A stretch of 64,000 nt of DNA from Lates calcarifer (taxonomy: Eukaryota; Chordata; Actinopteri; Centropomidae), in assembly GCF_001640805.2 (NCBI RefSeq), contig NC_066848.1, forward strand, positions 7,703,526 through 7,767,525, given 5' to 3'. Position numbers and translations under genes: made by a program. Positions 11,210 to 23,000 of the stretch are shown here, piece by piece (within the stretch, counting starts at the first letter, position 1; each line of letters starts with the position of its first letter). A model generated the notes under the pieces. It was given only the letters and a program-made list of their open reading frames with translations, had not been told where the DNA came from and did no database searches.

Positions 11210-13175
11210 GAGAGAGAAGGACACTGAAGAAGAACCCTTCCTCAGTCTTTCTTTGTTGTTATAAGTTGGTTAGTTAAGGGGCCTCTGATTCAGATGCTTA
11301 ATAGGTAACAACTGTACATTCCTCTTATAGACCATGGCTATATGACCATGGAAACATTTGAGTGGTGGTGAAACTCATAAATGAGGGGCAGTGGATCATA
11401 TGAATGAATCATTGTGTGTAAGCCTTCAGATCAGTGGACTATTTTTGTGTCACCTAAACCTATAGAGTTTATTGGCTTTGACATTTTAGTTGTCTGAGAT
11501 TGAATAGTGTATGACCCGTCCTGTTGTTAGACCTGTTGTTGTGCAGTACTGTGAATGGAATAGGCTGACATAGCTGAACAAACCAGATCTACCACAATCT
11601 GTGGGAACAGGGACTTGGCCGGTAGGTGACAATGAATGACACACACTTGGACGTGCCATTAAAAGGAGTTGGCTGACGCATGAAGTTATTGTTAGCTGAG
11701 CCACTGTTGTAGAGTGCAATCAAAACCTCAACATTGAAAGTGGCTGTTATAATGGATTGTATTACACTGTACAAAGGCAGAACAAGTAACTTACCATGTA
11801 AAAATCGGGACACCAAACAGAAGTTTTATCTTCAGTTTAATAGCATATAGCATCTGTTCATAAATACATGTATACGTTTTCTCTCTTCAAATATAGGATG
11901 ACCAAAAGTAAACAAAGTAATAATGTAGATATGAAAATTTGTCAGGCAAATCCAAGAGGAATTCTTACTTGTTAACAGAAAGCAAAGTTTAAGGCAAATT
12001 AATATATAACATCTGAAGAGTCATAACACTGAGCTGAGTGGCTTGTCTGGGGAAGTCAGGGAGTTCCCAGTTACTTTCAGATCGGCTGAGACATGTCTGG
12101 TACGCAGTGAAACTCATGGCACTGAACTGAAATCATTTGCACAGATTGTCATACTTGTTAAAGTGTACAGTGTTTGGAATGATACTATCAATAGACAAAT
12201 CAGACCGGAGTAAGAAATCTGCAGGCTTCATACTGAAATTAAGATAAATACGATGTAGATTTACAAAACAGAGATACAGATCCTCCGATCTACCTCCAGT
12301 TCTTTCTTGAGAATATGACTGAAGCTGAGGAGACCCAGCAGAAATGTCACACCACCCTGTAAATGAAGAGCAGCACTGTGAAAGGCACTCTGATTGTTCT
12401 GTGGCATTTTGGACTCTGATTGTCACTGACTCTGACAGTACTTCCCCCATGTTGAGCCTAGACTTATCATTTCAGTAGACTGTTACAGAATACATGACAT
12501 TTTGTTTTGGAGGGCCCCAAAAATACTTTTAGTGATTAAAACAGGCCATATAGACTGCTCAAAAAGAAAGCACCAAACAGGCAATAGGCACCTAAATATA
12601 GATTTGTTTGCAGCACTTAATCAGAAAACATTCATTTCAACAGATGCATCAAAGCATGGTACAAACAATACTGACTGGGGCGATTTAAAAGTGCAATCGG
12701 TTTCAGAGCATGGAGGAAAAAAAAACATAGCAGGGGCAAAACAGAGGGTCTAACATGCTCTAATAACATTACCCTCACTGGGTCCATGAAGGAAGATGTA
12801 CATGGCCTTATGCAAGCAGCAGGGCGCCTCTGTTAGTCACAATGCGCCCAACCCACACTCAAATCTTAACAGAATTACCCAAGAAATTTAATTTAAAGTC
12901 GAACTATGAGTCAGTTTTACCGGCTATTCAGTGTGGAATGTCCTGTGAGTTGGACTGCGAGGGAGCAGAGTGGACAAGATGGAGTCCGGAGAGAAAAAAC
13001 AGACGACAGCAATGGAAAAAAAATTGAAAAAGGCAGAAGCTGGACAAGGAGACTATTAGGGGGTTTTGTCCACATAGGTTTCATGGTGTGGTTGAGCCCA
13101 TCGAAACTAGGTTAATGTTTAAGCACTTATAATATATTAAATACAATACTAGAAGTAAGTAAAGGAAACTTTGGA

Positions 13176-13215
13176 CCCCCCTCCCCTTCCCTCCCCTTCC
13201 CTCCCTCCTCTTCTC
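13176..13215 (-). repeat. G-rich tract on the - strand, quadruplex-type, in the hps6 3' flank
   Basis: On the + strand this is 40 unbroken pyrimidines built from CCCCTTCCCT units. Read on the - strand, the sense strand of hps6, it contains at least five runs of three or more G separated by one to two A, which satisfies the usual G3+N1-7 quadruplex pattern. It starts about 625 bases beyond the hps6 stop codon. If the hps6 transcript extends that far, the mRNA would contain the motif. Confidence 0.85.
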
Positions 13216-13840
13216 AACCATACCTCATTTAAAACAAACATTCAAACACAAAGGCCAGCTTGTCTGGATAAAACTCAGTAGATTACCCACTGAAGGAATG
13301 CACTTTGACATCAGCAAGTGAGAGGCAGCTATACTTGGCTACAATTAGCAGACATCAGCCACTTCAGACAGTGGGAGTTAGTGGCTTTTTTTTGACTGAG
13401 ACAATACACTCAAGACAATATATTATTATTATTATTATTATCTATTGATGACATTCTGATAAAGGCTAAGCTTGTTCAATGCGAGGCTATCAAATAACTG
13501 TCTCATCCACGTGCAGTTAAGGCTTCAGACATAAATAACTTTGCTGATACACTATATACACATTAAGACTTAAAATTGCCTGCAGTATTTACACCAGTAA
13601 GATCTTCAGTAGTCATTTCATAGTTTCTAGTTATCATACTTCATCTGAAATTACCAATATGTTTAAAAACACAAAATAACTGCTTCACACTGATGATACT
13701 TGTAGCATACTGATATTATTCTGTTTTCAATTGATTGTCAACACACACTGCTTCACAGTTTGGTCAGATAACGTGTGGAATGTCTGCTGAGATAGTATTT
13801 TTTTCTCCATTTCGAGTGTGCTTGTCCATATATATGTAAA

Positions 13841-16651
13841 TCAGAATGGGTTAGCAGGTAGTGCCACCCTGGGCCTTTGCACGACTGCGTGTGTGGAAGA
13901 CTGCTGTTCAGGTGTTCCGACAAGCAGAGCCGGGGAGATGGCATTGCCCAGAGCAGGGTCCGTGCTGTCATCTGTGACAGTCCGAGGCTGCTCTGCAGGC
14001 TGACGAGGAGGTGCTGGAGGGGGAAACAATGGGGACTGGAGGATGTCAGCGTAGCGCTGGCTGGGCTTTGTCTCCCGCTGAAGGACTTTGCTCAGCAGAG
14101 GTTTCAACAGTCCAATGGTCAACTGGTTGCTGTGGGGATCTGCAAAGGGAGCTGGGGATGAGGAGGTTGCACCAGACATAGAGAAAGAGGAGGACGAAGG
14201 GAAGGTGGGGGTGTTAGGGGTGGGAAGGTTTTTCAGCACCACGTTTAGTATAGTGGTGACAGTGATGTCCTCAGGACACAGAGTCCACAAGAGTTCCAGG
14301 TACGGGTCCAGATCTCTGTGTTGGGCCACCTCACACAGCAAAGTAGTGAAAATCTCCTTGTTGAGCAGCGGACTCTGTTTGCAGAACTTCTGGGCCACTT
14401 GGGTGACCCGCTCCCACTCCTGCTTGGCCATGAGGACCCTCAGCGCCTGCAGGATGGCATTAGGCCGCCCACTGACCAACAGCAGCTCAACCTCCAAGTC
14501 CTGGTGCTGGTCTCTGTCTGTGCTCAAGCTGGACAAGACACACAGGGCTCGTTTGTAGAGTGGCGCATTGTTCTCCCCGCCCTCTCCTGCTCTCCCTCCA
14601 GAGAAGCCCCACGAAGAGGAGGCTAGACTCAGGCCCAGACTGACTGAGCCCTGCTGCTCCTGGGAGAGTTCGAGGAACCTGGGTAGCCAGCTCGGCTGGA
14701 AGTGGAAAACTGAGTGGCAGAGGAGTTCAAACACTGGCAGGGCAGCTGAGGAAGAAGAGCTTGGAGATTTGGCTTTACAGTTGGCAATGTAATCACCTTT
14801 GAGGTTGTGATTGTGTTTTGTTCCACCGTTTGTGAATCGGAGGGAGGCTGGGATGCTGGAAGTTGAAGCAGGACTGAGGACAGTTTTCCACACATCTGGG
14901 GGAGCCCTGCTGGACAGAGAGCCCTCCCCATTGTAGTGTAGCTGGAGGGCAGCCTGCGCCGCCCTCCATGCCTGGCAAGGGAAGATGCTGAAGATGGAGT
15001 TGAGGTAAAGCAGAGCCTCTTTATCCAGCTCTGAGGATGACAGCAGTCTTGCTACTTCTTTCTCAACTAGACTCTCACACACTGCCTCCACCTCTTTAAC
15101 ACTTCCCCTCACTAAACTCCCCTTCACCTCCTCCAGAGAGACCAGAGCCTTCAGCTCGGCCTCCAGAGAGCCCATTAGCTTGTCTTGCCCTCCCATACAT
15201 CCACCTCCTCCATTCTGGGACAGCTCTGCTCCCTTCTGCCTCGACCCTGCACTGAAGTAGTTCCTGAGGATGGAAGCTAAGGAGATGGGAGCCTGGAACC
15301 TGCCTCCCTTCTTCAGTGTGTCCACAGTGAGCTGGGTGCTGCTGAGACTCCTCTGCTGGTAGTATTTACAGGCCTCTTCAAAGACAGCCTCCACCAGGAG
15401 GGCTCCGGGATGAATACCCTCCGCTGCACTGAAACCAGAAGGCTTCATCTTAGAGTTGCAATCTCTGGAGTCTGTCTCCTTGTTCACCACCACAAAAAGT
15501 CCAGTTTCTGAGAGCAGGTGAGGTGTCTGTCTTTCAGCCCGGTTTGCATATAATAAACCCTCTCTTTTCAGCACAATATTTGCCAGCTCCCTGCCACAGT
15601 TCATGTCTATGAGATGCAGGTTTTGCCCCACCAGTAGCGCCAGGGTGTCCTGGTACATGCAGAGGCTAGTGTGAGTATCGTATTTAACCAAGCAGTTGTC
15701 CGCCTGTTTGTATACCTGCCGCAGCGTCCCATCTTTCTGCAGGAGACACAGCCAGCCTGTGCTGAGCAGCAGCAGCAGGCCTCCACAGGCTGTAGGAGAG
15801 AAGTCATAGATCTCAGATGGTTCAAGAGTTGCCAAATATCCCAAAGAGTCTGTCACCAACCTCTTAAAGTCAGACTCTTTAGCTGAAAACTTTTTCAGTG
15901 GAGTGTTCTTACATGTGGTGCTGAGCCTGAAGGAGTCGTGACAAGGGGACCAGGAGAGGAAAAATTTGGATATGCTCAACAGCGGCTTCACTTTCAAGTC
16001 AGGAAGAAGGTGCACATATTCACCTGAGCTGACCACAGTGAATTTAGGATTGTTGTGGAGGGCGATTTTCACTCCTCCCAAGCTGACAGCCCCCTCCTCC
16101 ACTTCAAAGTCACGTTTGCAAACACAGTATCTCAACTTATTCCTTGTAGAGCTGAGGGCAGGGGAGCTCTCTGAGGGCGGCCTCTCCTCACACCAGATGA
16201 TAAGATTGGAGCAAACACAAACAGACACTACTCTGGCCCGGGGACTGTTGCATAAGTCTGATGTTTGCAGGAGATGCCAGCCAGCTTTGCGCTCCTGGAA
16301 TTTCCAAAATTCAGCTTTTCCATTCTCATAAACCACCGCCACGGCTGCTGTGTCTCTGCTACTGCTGTTATTATTATTATGGTCCAAATATAAAATATCC
16401 ACAATGGGCACAGTTCGTGTCAGCCACAAATCCTGTTTCTTCTGGTTCTGGACCAGCTGGGCTCTTTCATACTTGTCAAAAGTCACAAGACCGGCTTTAG
16501 GCTTGCGGAGGATGACATGGATGTGACGACCATCAGGGCTCAGGCGGACGTCTGACAGGCTGTTATTAGTCAGTTCAAGTATTTCGGTTAGCTCTTTACT
16601 GCCAGTATAATCCCCGAAATCTGACAGTTGCTCCAACATTAACCGCGCCAT
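13841..16651 (-). CDS. hps6: HPS6, BLOC-2 complex subunit (single exon)
   Basis: HPS6 is a cytosolic subunit of BLOC-2, with HPS3 and HPS5. BLOC-2 directs endosomal cargo to melanosomes, platelet dense granules and other lysosome-related organelles; loss causes Hermansky-Pudlak syndrome type 6. The ORF is uninterrupted (936 residues, stop 13841-13843), matching the known single-coding-exon structure of HPS6. Diagnostic matches: SPDGRH near residue 40, WCEERP, the central VFEEACKYYQQRSL...QLT...FQAPISLASIL block, EKEVARLL, RAPPDVWKTVL, PVFELLCHSVF, ELLLVSGRPNAILQAL, SPLLNKEIFTTLLCE and YADILQSP near residue 867. The start is supported by a good context (G at -3 and +4), an in-frame TAG 63 bases upstream with no ATG between, and alignment of LEQLSDFG with the mammalian N-terminus. 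The protein is longer than human HPS6 (775 residues) because of Ser/Pro-rich insertions and about 55 extra C-terminal residues. The N-terminal half is probably a beta-propeller-like region and the C-terminal half helical. Confidence 0.95.
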   Translation of the reverse strand: MARLMLEQLSDFGDYTGSKELTEILELTNNSLSDVRLSPDGRHIHVILRKPKAGLVTFDKYERAQLVQNQKKQDLWLTRTVPIVDILYLDHNNNNSSSRDTAAVAVVYENGKAEFWKFQERKAGWHLLQTSDLCNSPRARVVSVCVCSNLIIWCEERPPSESSPALSSTRNKLRYCVCKRDFEVEEGAVSLGGVKIALHNNPKFTVVSSGEYVHLLPDLKVKPLLSISKFFLSWSPCHDSFRLSTTCKNTPLKKFSAKESDFKRLVTDSLGYLATLEPSEIYDFSPTACGGLLLLLSTGWLCLLQKDGTLRQVYKQADNCLVKYDTHTSLCMYQDTLALLVGQNLHLIDMNCGRELANIVLKREGLLYANRAERQTPHLLSETGLFVVVNKETDSRDCNSKMKPSGFSAAEGIHPGALLVEAVFEEACKYYQQRSLSSTQLTVDTLKKGGRFQAPISLASILRNYFSAGSRQKGAELSQNGGGGCMGGQDKLMGSLEAELKALVSLEEVKGSLVRGSVKEVEAVCESLVEKEVARLLSSSELDKEALLYLNSIFSIFPCQAWRAAQAALQLHYNGEGSLSSRAPPDVWKTVLSPASTSSIPASLRFTNGGTKHNHNLKGDYIANCKAKSPSSSSSAALPVFELLCHSVFHFQPSWLPRFLELSQEQQGSVSLGLSLASSSWGFSGGRAGEGGENNAPLYKRALCVLSSLSTDRDQHQDLEVELLLVSGRPNAILQALRVLMAKQEWERVTQVAQKFCKQSPLLNKEIFTTLLCEVAQHRDLDPYLELLWTLCPEDITVTTILNVVLKNLPTPNTPTFPSSSSFSMSGATSSSPAPFADPHSNQLTIGLLKPLLSKVLQRETKPSQRYADILQSPLFPPPAPPRQPAEQPRTVTDDSTDPALGNAISPALLVGTPEQQSSTHAVVQRPRVALPANPF

Positions 16652-17017
16652 AACTCTGAGTTTGTAATTAACTTGCCACAGCGTATTAACTAGTGTGCTA
16701 GCTTGTGTGGCACACTAATCTGTCCCACGGAGAAGCTAACTGAACGGCATCCCGTTAGGTCCGGGTGAGAGGCTTCATCCCGTTGTTAACGTCCGTGCGG
16801 AGGGATACATCCACCGACAGCCTTCGAACCCGGAAACCCCATGACAACGGAGCTTAATTGTTAGCTAACTATAACCGCTGCATACGTATTTAAAGCCCAA
16901 ATCGAGAAAGGCACTGTAGCTGTCCCGATGCTATGCGAGCACTCCCCTCACATCACGGGATTGTTAATTTCCGGATACCGAGCGTGTTTTGCATAAGAGG
17001 AGGAGCGGGGCTACGAC
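16652..17017. promoter_or_regulatory. hps6 promoter, possibly bidirectional
   Basis: This 366-base stretch separates the hps6 start from a + strand ATG-led segment. It has many more CpG dinucleotides than the neighbouring desert. ETS-type CCGGAA cores occur at 16830-16835 on the + strand and at 16968-16974 on the - strand. A 9-base unit, CATCCCGTT, is repeated at 16748-16756 and 16776-16784. I see no convincing TATA box, which fits a housekeeping-type promoter. The hps6 5' UTR should lie in its left part. Bidirectional use is inferred from position only. Confidence 0.55.
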
Positions 17018-17072
17018 ATGGAGGCCGACAAAGATTGTTTATGGACAGTGAGAAGAGCAACTCCACCTGCAA
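17018..17072 (+). CDS. Candidate first coding exon of a divergent gene (unidentified)
   Basis: An ATG in a good context (G at -3, G at +4) opens 18 codons, MEADKDCLWTVRRATPPA, plus one base, then a GTAGGT splice donor at 17073. Without splicing the frame stops six codons later. Its position at the far edge of the CpG-rich promoter, diverging from hps6, is what makes it interesting. I do not recognise the peptide and found no second exon. It could equally be a chance ORF or an upstream ORF in a non-coding first exon. Confidence 0.25.
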
Positions 17073-20000
17073 GTAGGTCTTCAGTCAGCTAAAGTTAAAC
17101 AACTAACATCTTTGCTTAAGACAAATTGCCATATCCATCTATCTATTCCCCACATGCGAATCCACTGTTACTTTTAACTTCATTAATTTAGGTTTACCTC
17201 ATTAGAAAGAGGACATTTTAATTCTCTTTTATGCATTTATTTCTTGTTTTTTCCAAATGTTCATCATTGTCTCTGTGCTTGTGGTTATTTTGGTAGTTTT
17301 GTTTTTACAACCTGCAGTTCTAGAAACTTCTTGCTCATCCACTATTGTGCACAGCTTTTGCACCACGCATCTGTGTCTACTTGTGTATGTTTAATTGAAA
17401 AATGGAGTCTTGAGCAGGCCTGTCTCTTGTGGTCATGGATTGTATTTTTGTATGTGGAACTACAGAGAAAAGTGTAATTCAAAACTGAGTCACATTTTTT
17501 GGCAGTTTTGCCAGTGGTTAGCAAATGCTGAAGTGGATTTATCTTGAGCAAGATACTGAACTGCTTTCACATCCAGCTCAGTCGCTGACCTCGACCTCTG
17601 ACCTTTAAACAGACAGTGCAAATAAGAGGAGCATGTCGTTTAGGGAATCAAATAAAACTGCCCATTTTGTTTTATTTTTAAGTTCCACATGTTTTTGAAT
17701 TATAGTTCAGATCAAACACAACAAAGACTATATGCAGTAATGCTGGTGTTATTTGGCTGAAAACAGCTTGTGAATTGAAACCTATATCTAGATAAGCACA
17801 AATGAGGAACTTTGATAATTTCCCTGTCTGCTTTAAGAGCAGACACTTAAAAAGATGTTTTTAAAGCTAACTCATACAGTGTAACTGCAGCCAGTTTTAC
17901 CTCTGCAGACCTAGAGGCAAGAATCCATCTTAACTGGCAAGGAATGAAACTGAGAAACTGCTCCCGTACATCCTCGTTCGTTTTGGCAAGAGGCTGTGAA
18001 AAGAGTGGCTGCTCAGTAATAACCTCAGCTAGGTTAATACCAACCTGAGAAACTGACTCACTTTAATCAGCTGCAGGAATAAGAGCCATTCTGCTTCACA
18101 TCACAGATGTGGCTGCAGGAGGATATGAGAAGTGATGTTGGTTGGGCTGTAGAGGACAGCCTGGTGGGCATCTCAAAGGCCAACTAACATATCATGCGGA
18201 GGAAAAAAAACAAAAACAAAACAAAAAAAATTTCTGTGCTGAAGTAAAAGACCATTTATTATGTTGGGAATGGAAGGCTTAGTGGTGACTCACTGTGTAA
18301 GTAAATGTCTGCCTGCTGTGAAGGCCCTATTTATTACTGTAACAAAACAAAATTTCATGGCAACTTTCAGTTCAGCCCACACTGTGTCACTGTGCTGACA
18401 TTTAGATTCTCAGATTCCAACAAAGTAATCTATCATTTGGCTGGCACACTCCAGTTAGGGATATATTTATATATATATATATATATGTTGTGTATTTGGC
18501 TTTCTTGTTTCTCATGAACTTTGTGGAATCTCTCTTAGTTTGTCTGCATCTTCTGATGAAGCTGAGGCTCGGTTTGCTTGTGTTTGATAATATTAAATGA
18601 ATTAGCAGACAAACTTGTGATACCAATAACGTAATCAAATCATGATGAAACTTCCACTGTCTCTGTCTCACTGCTTCACAATTATCTACGGTACAAGGAT
18701 TTGTTGAAACATCCTGGTTGCATGTTTTCATGTTAAAATTTTTTATACCTTCTAAAATGTTGACTGTCAAATTTTTATCACTGGATCTGAATTTTTATTG
18801 CTGGTGTTTGTTATATCTGCCAGTACACTTCATATCCAGCAGGAGGCAGTATTGATCCTTAGTCGCTGCGTGTGGGTGATTTGAAAGCTCAATGTTAAGA
18901 TAAAAATGAATGAAAACATCTGAAAAGTGCTCACAAGGGTAGTTTTAAATATGGATGATGTTTTTCCTCATTATTTCTCTTTTTTACCCTGAGTGCAGCA
19001 ATGAATTGAATCCAAAGCACCACAGACAACACTAACTGTGTTTTTCAATGAATATCACATGGCCATACAGTTCCAGCATCACAAGGCTGCTGTCTCTTCT
19101 CACCCACAGTTAACTTAACTTGTCCATTAAATCTCATGACTTTTATTGTTTCTGTTTTACCTCATTGCTTCTGGACCGTTCAGGCTGTCCAGTGAAATCC
19201 ATAGTGTGCGTCCACAAAGGGCTGAGGTGCCATGAGTAGTTTTTCCCCCTACATTTTAAGATTCACTATAATTTTCTGGTCATAAAAGCTGCATCTTTAG
19301 TGCTTTTCTTTAGATACAGTTTTTTTTAATCTACTTTTCTGCAACTGGCTGGACATAGAAGGTCACATTGTCTTGGTTTTACTTGCAAGTTCTTTTAAAC
19401 TATCCCTGACATAACCAGCTGAATAATCACCCGAATTAGTTTCCTTGAGGTATAGGTCTTTCAAAGCTGGTGCTTTTCTTGCTTTCAGCTTTCATATATT
19501 TATATGGTCTGTCTGTATTATTGTGCCAGAAAACACATTAATGGAGGCAGGTGTATGTGTGTCTGTGTATTTATGTCCTATTATGTCTCTTTGTCATTAC
19601 TGATAAAGTATATAGATGCAGTATGTTATTCGAACAGTAGATTCAAGCCCTTCTGCCTCCAGACAGGCTTGCCTTGGACTGAAAACACCCTCTATTAGAG
19701 AGTGTGTTTAGTCTGCTGTGCCTGTAGACAGGAAGATAAAGTGCTTGTCTGGAGACTAGAGGGGGTTGGAGGCAGGGGAGATTTCCTTTTTGAGTTATAT
19801 GAATATAGAGAAGAAAACCAATGGCTGCAAAAATTAAAGGGTAAAGAAGATGGGTAGGCTGTCAGCTTTGCATCCCCTCAAGATAGAATTATTTTAATTT
19901 GAGCACAATTTAGAAGAAAGACACGTCCATGCATTAAAAGTGTGTGTGTATGTGTGAGAAAAAGAAAGATGTTTCTCAGTCTGTTTGGAGTTTTAGTGAG

Positions 20001-23000
20001 ATGCTACTTCTATGTGTGTGTGTGAAATGAAAGTTGCAGCTGCCTGTCAGCCTCCTGTCTCCTGCGAGAACAGGCAGATATTACTGTCAGTTTGCTCTCG
20101 CTGTTGTAAAGCTGTCATGTGTGCAGCCTCTCTCTCACCATATCTCCCTTTGCTTCTGTAAGTCACTTCACTGGGAGCATTTTGTCTTGAGCTTCAAGGG
20201 TCTTTCACTGACTCCTCTATGTGCTGGTATACAGTAGCACTGTGGAAGTCATCCATCATTTTCCTTCTTCTGACACATACCTTTTATACTAATATCAGAG
20301 AAAAACAGGAATAAAGAGATCAGACCTGAAGTGGAAGAATGGGGGAAAGATGGAGATGATTAAGAACATTGCTCATTGCTATTGACATCTGTATTTCATT
20401 TGAATAATTTGATTATGTTCCATCTTAAAATTGGAAATATGTTTTTTTTGGTCTTGTTATAATCTCTCTGAGTGGTGTCATTTTAAAACCAAATATATTT
20501 AATTTGTCAGGTTTTCAATATATTTGTGCTAGACAGAAAACAGCACAACAGACAGAAGAATATTTGCCAAGAAACTCCAAACAAAAAAACAAAGCAAAAA
20601 ATGGATTTTTTGACCATCCTGATGAAATATTAAAGTGTTTACTGGATTTGGACAATCTGAAAATGTAATAACCACGCTACTCTTTAGAAATCTATATGAG
20701 AAATATTTTTCCTCTGGATTTTTTAATGGTTAAGAGTACTTCAGTGGCTGGATGTTAAGTCCTTTTCTCTCCAGAGCCTCCTTTCTGACACTGATGTAGT
20801 CCTTTAAGTGGTGAATAATTTTCAGCCAGATTAAATTCTAACATCGAAGCACATACAGTATCTCAGCAGCATCTCTAAAATATTGACTACATAATGAATT
20901 TGCACAATCACATGGAGTGGCAATCCCTGATAGACTGTTGGTCCTGGAGAACATAGATTAGAGATGATGCAGAGAGGGGGAAGCTCAGTGGTTCATTAGG
21001 AAGACAAACAGACTTGTAGATAAATGAGCTGAGTGACTGACTATACCTTCAGCTGAGAAGACTGAACAATAACAAGCTGGATGAGATGTTAACAGTCATT
21101 TTGGAAATGATATCAGCCATGATTTTGCCATAATGAAGAAAGTTGATATTTGATGAGGGAAAAAAGAGGCTATAATGAGAATATCCCAGAATTAGTGAGA
21201 ACCTTGAAATGAAACTTCTGATGTCGCTCAAATGAGAGGTCACAGCAGTGCTGAAATGTCTGTACCACTGTCGCTCATAACAGATACCCCGCCTCATTGG
21301 CTGATTAGATAACAGGCCATTTACAATTGGCTGTCCCACCGCATTTAGCACTGGCTCTTATCTCAATGATCCATACCCTGACTCTGAGCATAAATAGCAT
21401 TAGCTCTCACATCACACTATTAATCGGATTCATGGCCCTTGGCTCATTGCAGGCTGTGCTGATGTTTTGAGAGCCCTTTTCCTGTCTTGCTCGTCTCCCA
21501 TCTCTGTATCTCTTTTTCTGTCCTGTCCTCATAAAAGGCACACACATACACACGCTTGTCCCCTGAAGTGTAGTACTGTGTGTGACCACAGATTGGCAGT
21601 GTGTGCACTGGCTTTGATGGTACAGCTGAGGTTGGTCATGTGAGGGTAAAAGAAGGTTGTGCCATCACAGTTCTCTTGCACATAACTTGCTGACTGAACT
21701 GTTTAGCCATATCCAGAGGGTTTAGAGTAGAGTATATATTAGATAGATATATGTACTCTGCCATCAAATCCTTTCTCCTTCTGTGATTGTGACAAGAGAG
21801 CTTACCAGCCAATAACACAACTCCATCTCCTCTGTGTTTTATAGCTATGGAAACAGGTGTGAGTCACTGTGCTCGCTGCAGCTTTGAGTGTACGAAGTCC
21901 CGCTGAAGCAAAAGATCAAAGAACAGGATTAAGCCTCAGCTTCCTTCTTGATTTCCTGTTCATTTCACCTCACTGCCTCTTCATTAATCAGCCTGGAAAT
22001 GTATCAAGGTTTCCCTCCATCTCTGGTATTTATGCTCTCTCTTTCTCTTTCAGCCTCAGCTTCTGCTTGTCTCTCCTTCTGCTTCCATCTCTCTGTCCCA
22101 GGATCAGGTATAATTGCTGTTGAGATAAACCCTCCGATGCAATTTCTCCTTTTTGTCTTGGAAAACATCCGCCTCGCCTCAGCAACATGGAACAGTCAAA
22201 CCAGCATCAGTGTAGCCTTTGATCATGCAGAACATCATCTCCCCAGCCTTGGCCTAATTTAACTGGCTCTGTATCCACAAAACCTTGATGCTGTCACCTC
22301 GGCTGCAATCTCAGGTGAATTTGACAGCATCTCACTGTGATCAGACCCTCTAAACACAGGTGGTGTGTGTGCATGTGTTACTAATTATGTGTGTTAATTT
22401 GTGTGTGAAAGGCCAGTGGTTGCCTCTTAAATTTGCCCCACATACATGAAAGGAGAAGCAGTCAAACCTGCGATAATGTGCTGGTACTGTGCTTGATGAG
22501 GGCCTCACACGATGAGCTGTGAAATGATAATGTCTTGCTTCGTCATTAGAACTCTGTGGCATTTGAAATCGTGTATGTGTGCCTTCAGAAACTGCTGTTA
22601 TGTGCCTGTAATCTTTTATAGGTGGTAATGATAGTGCAAACAGATGCATTAACAGCAACATCTGTTTCCCTTGCTCTTGCACACACAGGCAAGCACATAG
22701 AGACAGGCACTGTCTCCTTTCTCCCTCCCTCTCCCTCTCTGCAGCTCTTGTTAATTGAACGGTGTATTCTGCTCTAAGATGCCTTCATATGGCACAGTTT
22801 TTTGCCTGATCCAGTGAGCAAACATTATACTGGAGACGGCTTATTGTAAATACCAACAGTCAGCTGCCGTCAGATCAGATTGAATAAATGAAGCAGACAC
22901 TAATGCAGGTTGTAAACCCACCAATCTTTCTGTCATAAGTTACACCTTTCAGAGGATGAGTTAAAGGACACCTGCTTCACACAACCTGGGTCATAGTTTT

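Larger units (their letters stand above)
9320..13840. other. Shared 3' interval between convergent prom2 and hps6
   Basis: The stop codons of the two genes face each other across about 4.5 kb, so this interval must contain both 3' UTRs. Downstream of prom2 I found no canonical AATAAA on the + strand within the first 1.2 kb; variants AATACA (about 9861) and AATAAT (about 9995) are possible. For hps6, TTTATT (AATAAA on the - strand) occurs near 11468 and 10071, which would imply a long 3' UTR, and weaker ATTAAA forms lie near 12890. The interval also contains an (AC)20 repeat, an (ATT)n run near 13424 and a G-rich tract. No protein-coding gene or RNA gene was recognised. Confidence 0.6.

Noticed and set aside
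14088..14558. 156-codon + strand ORF inside hps6
   Set aside because: It is an antisense shadow of the long, well-supported hps6 reading frame.
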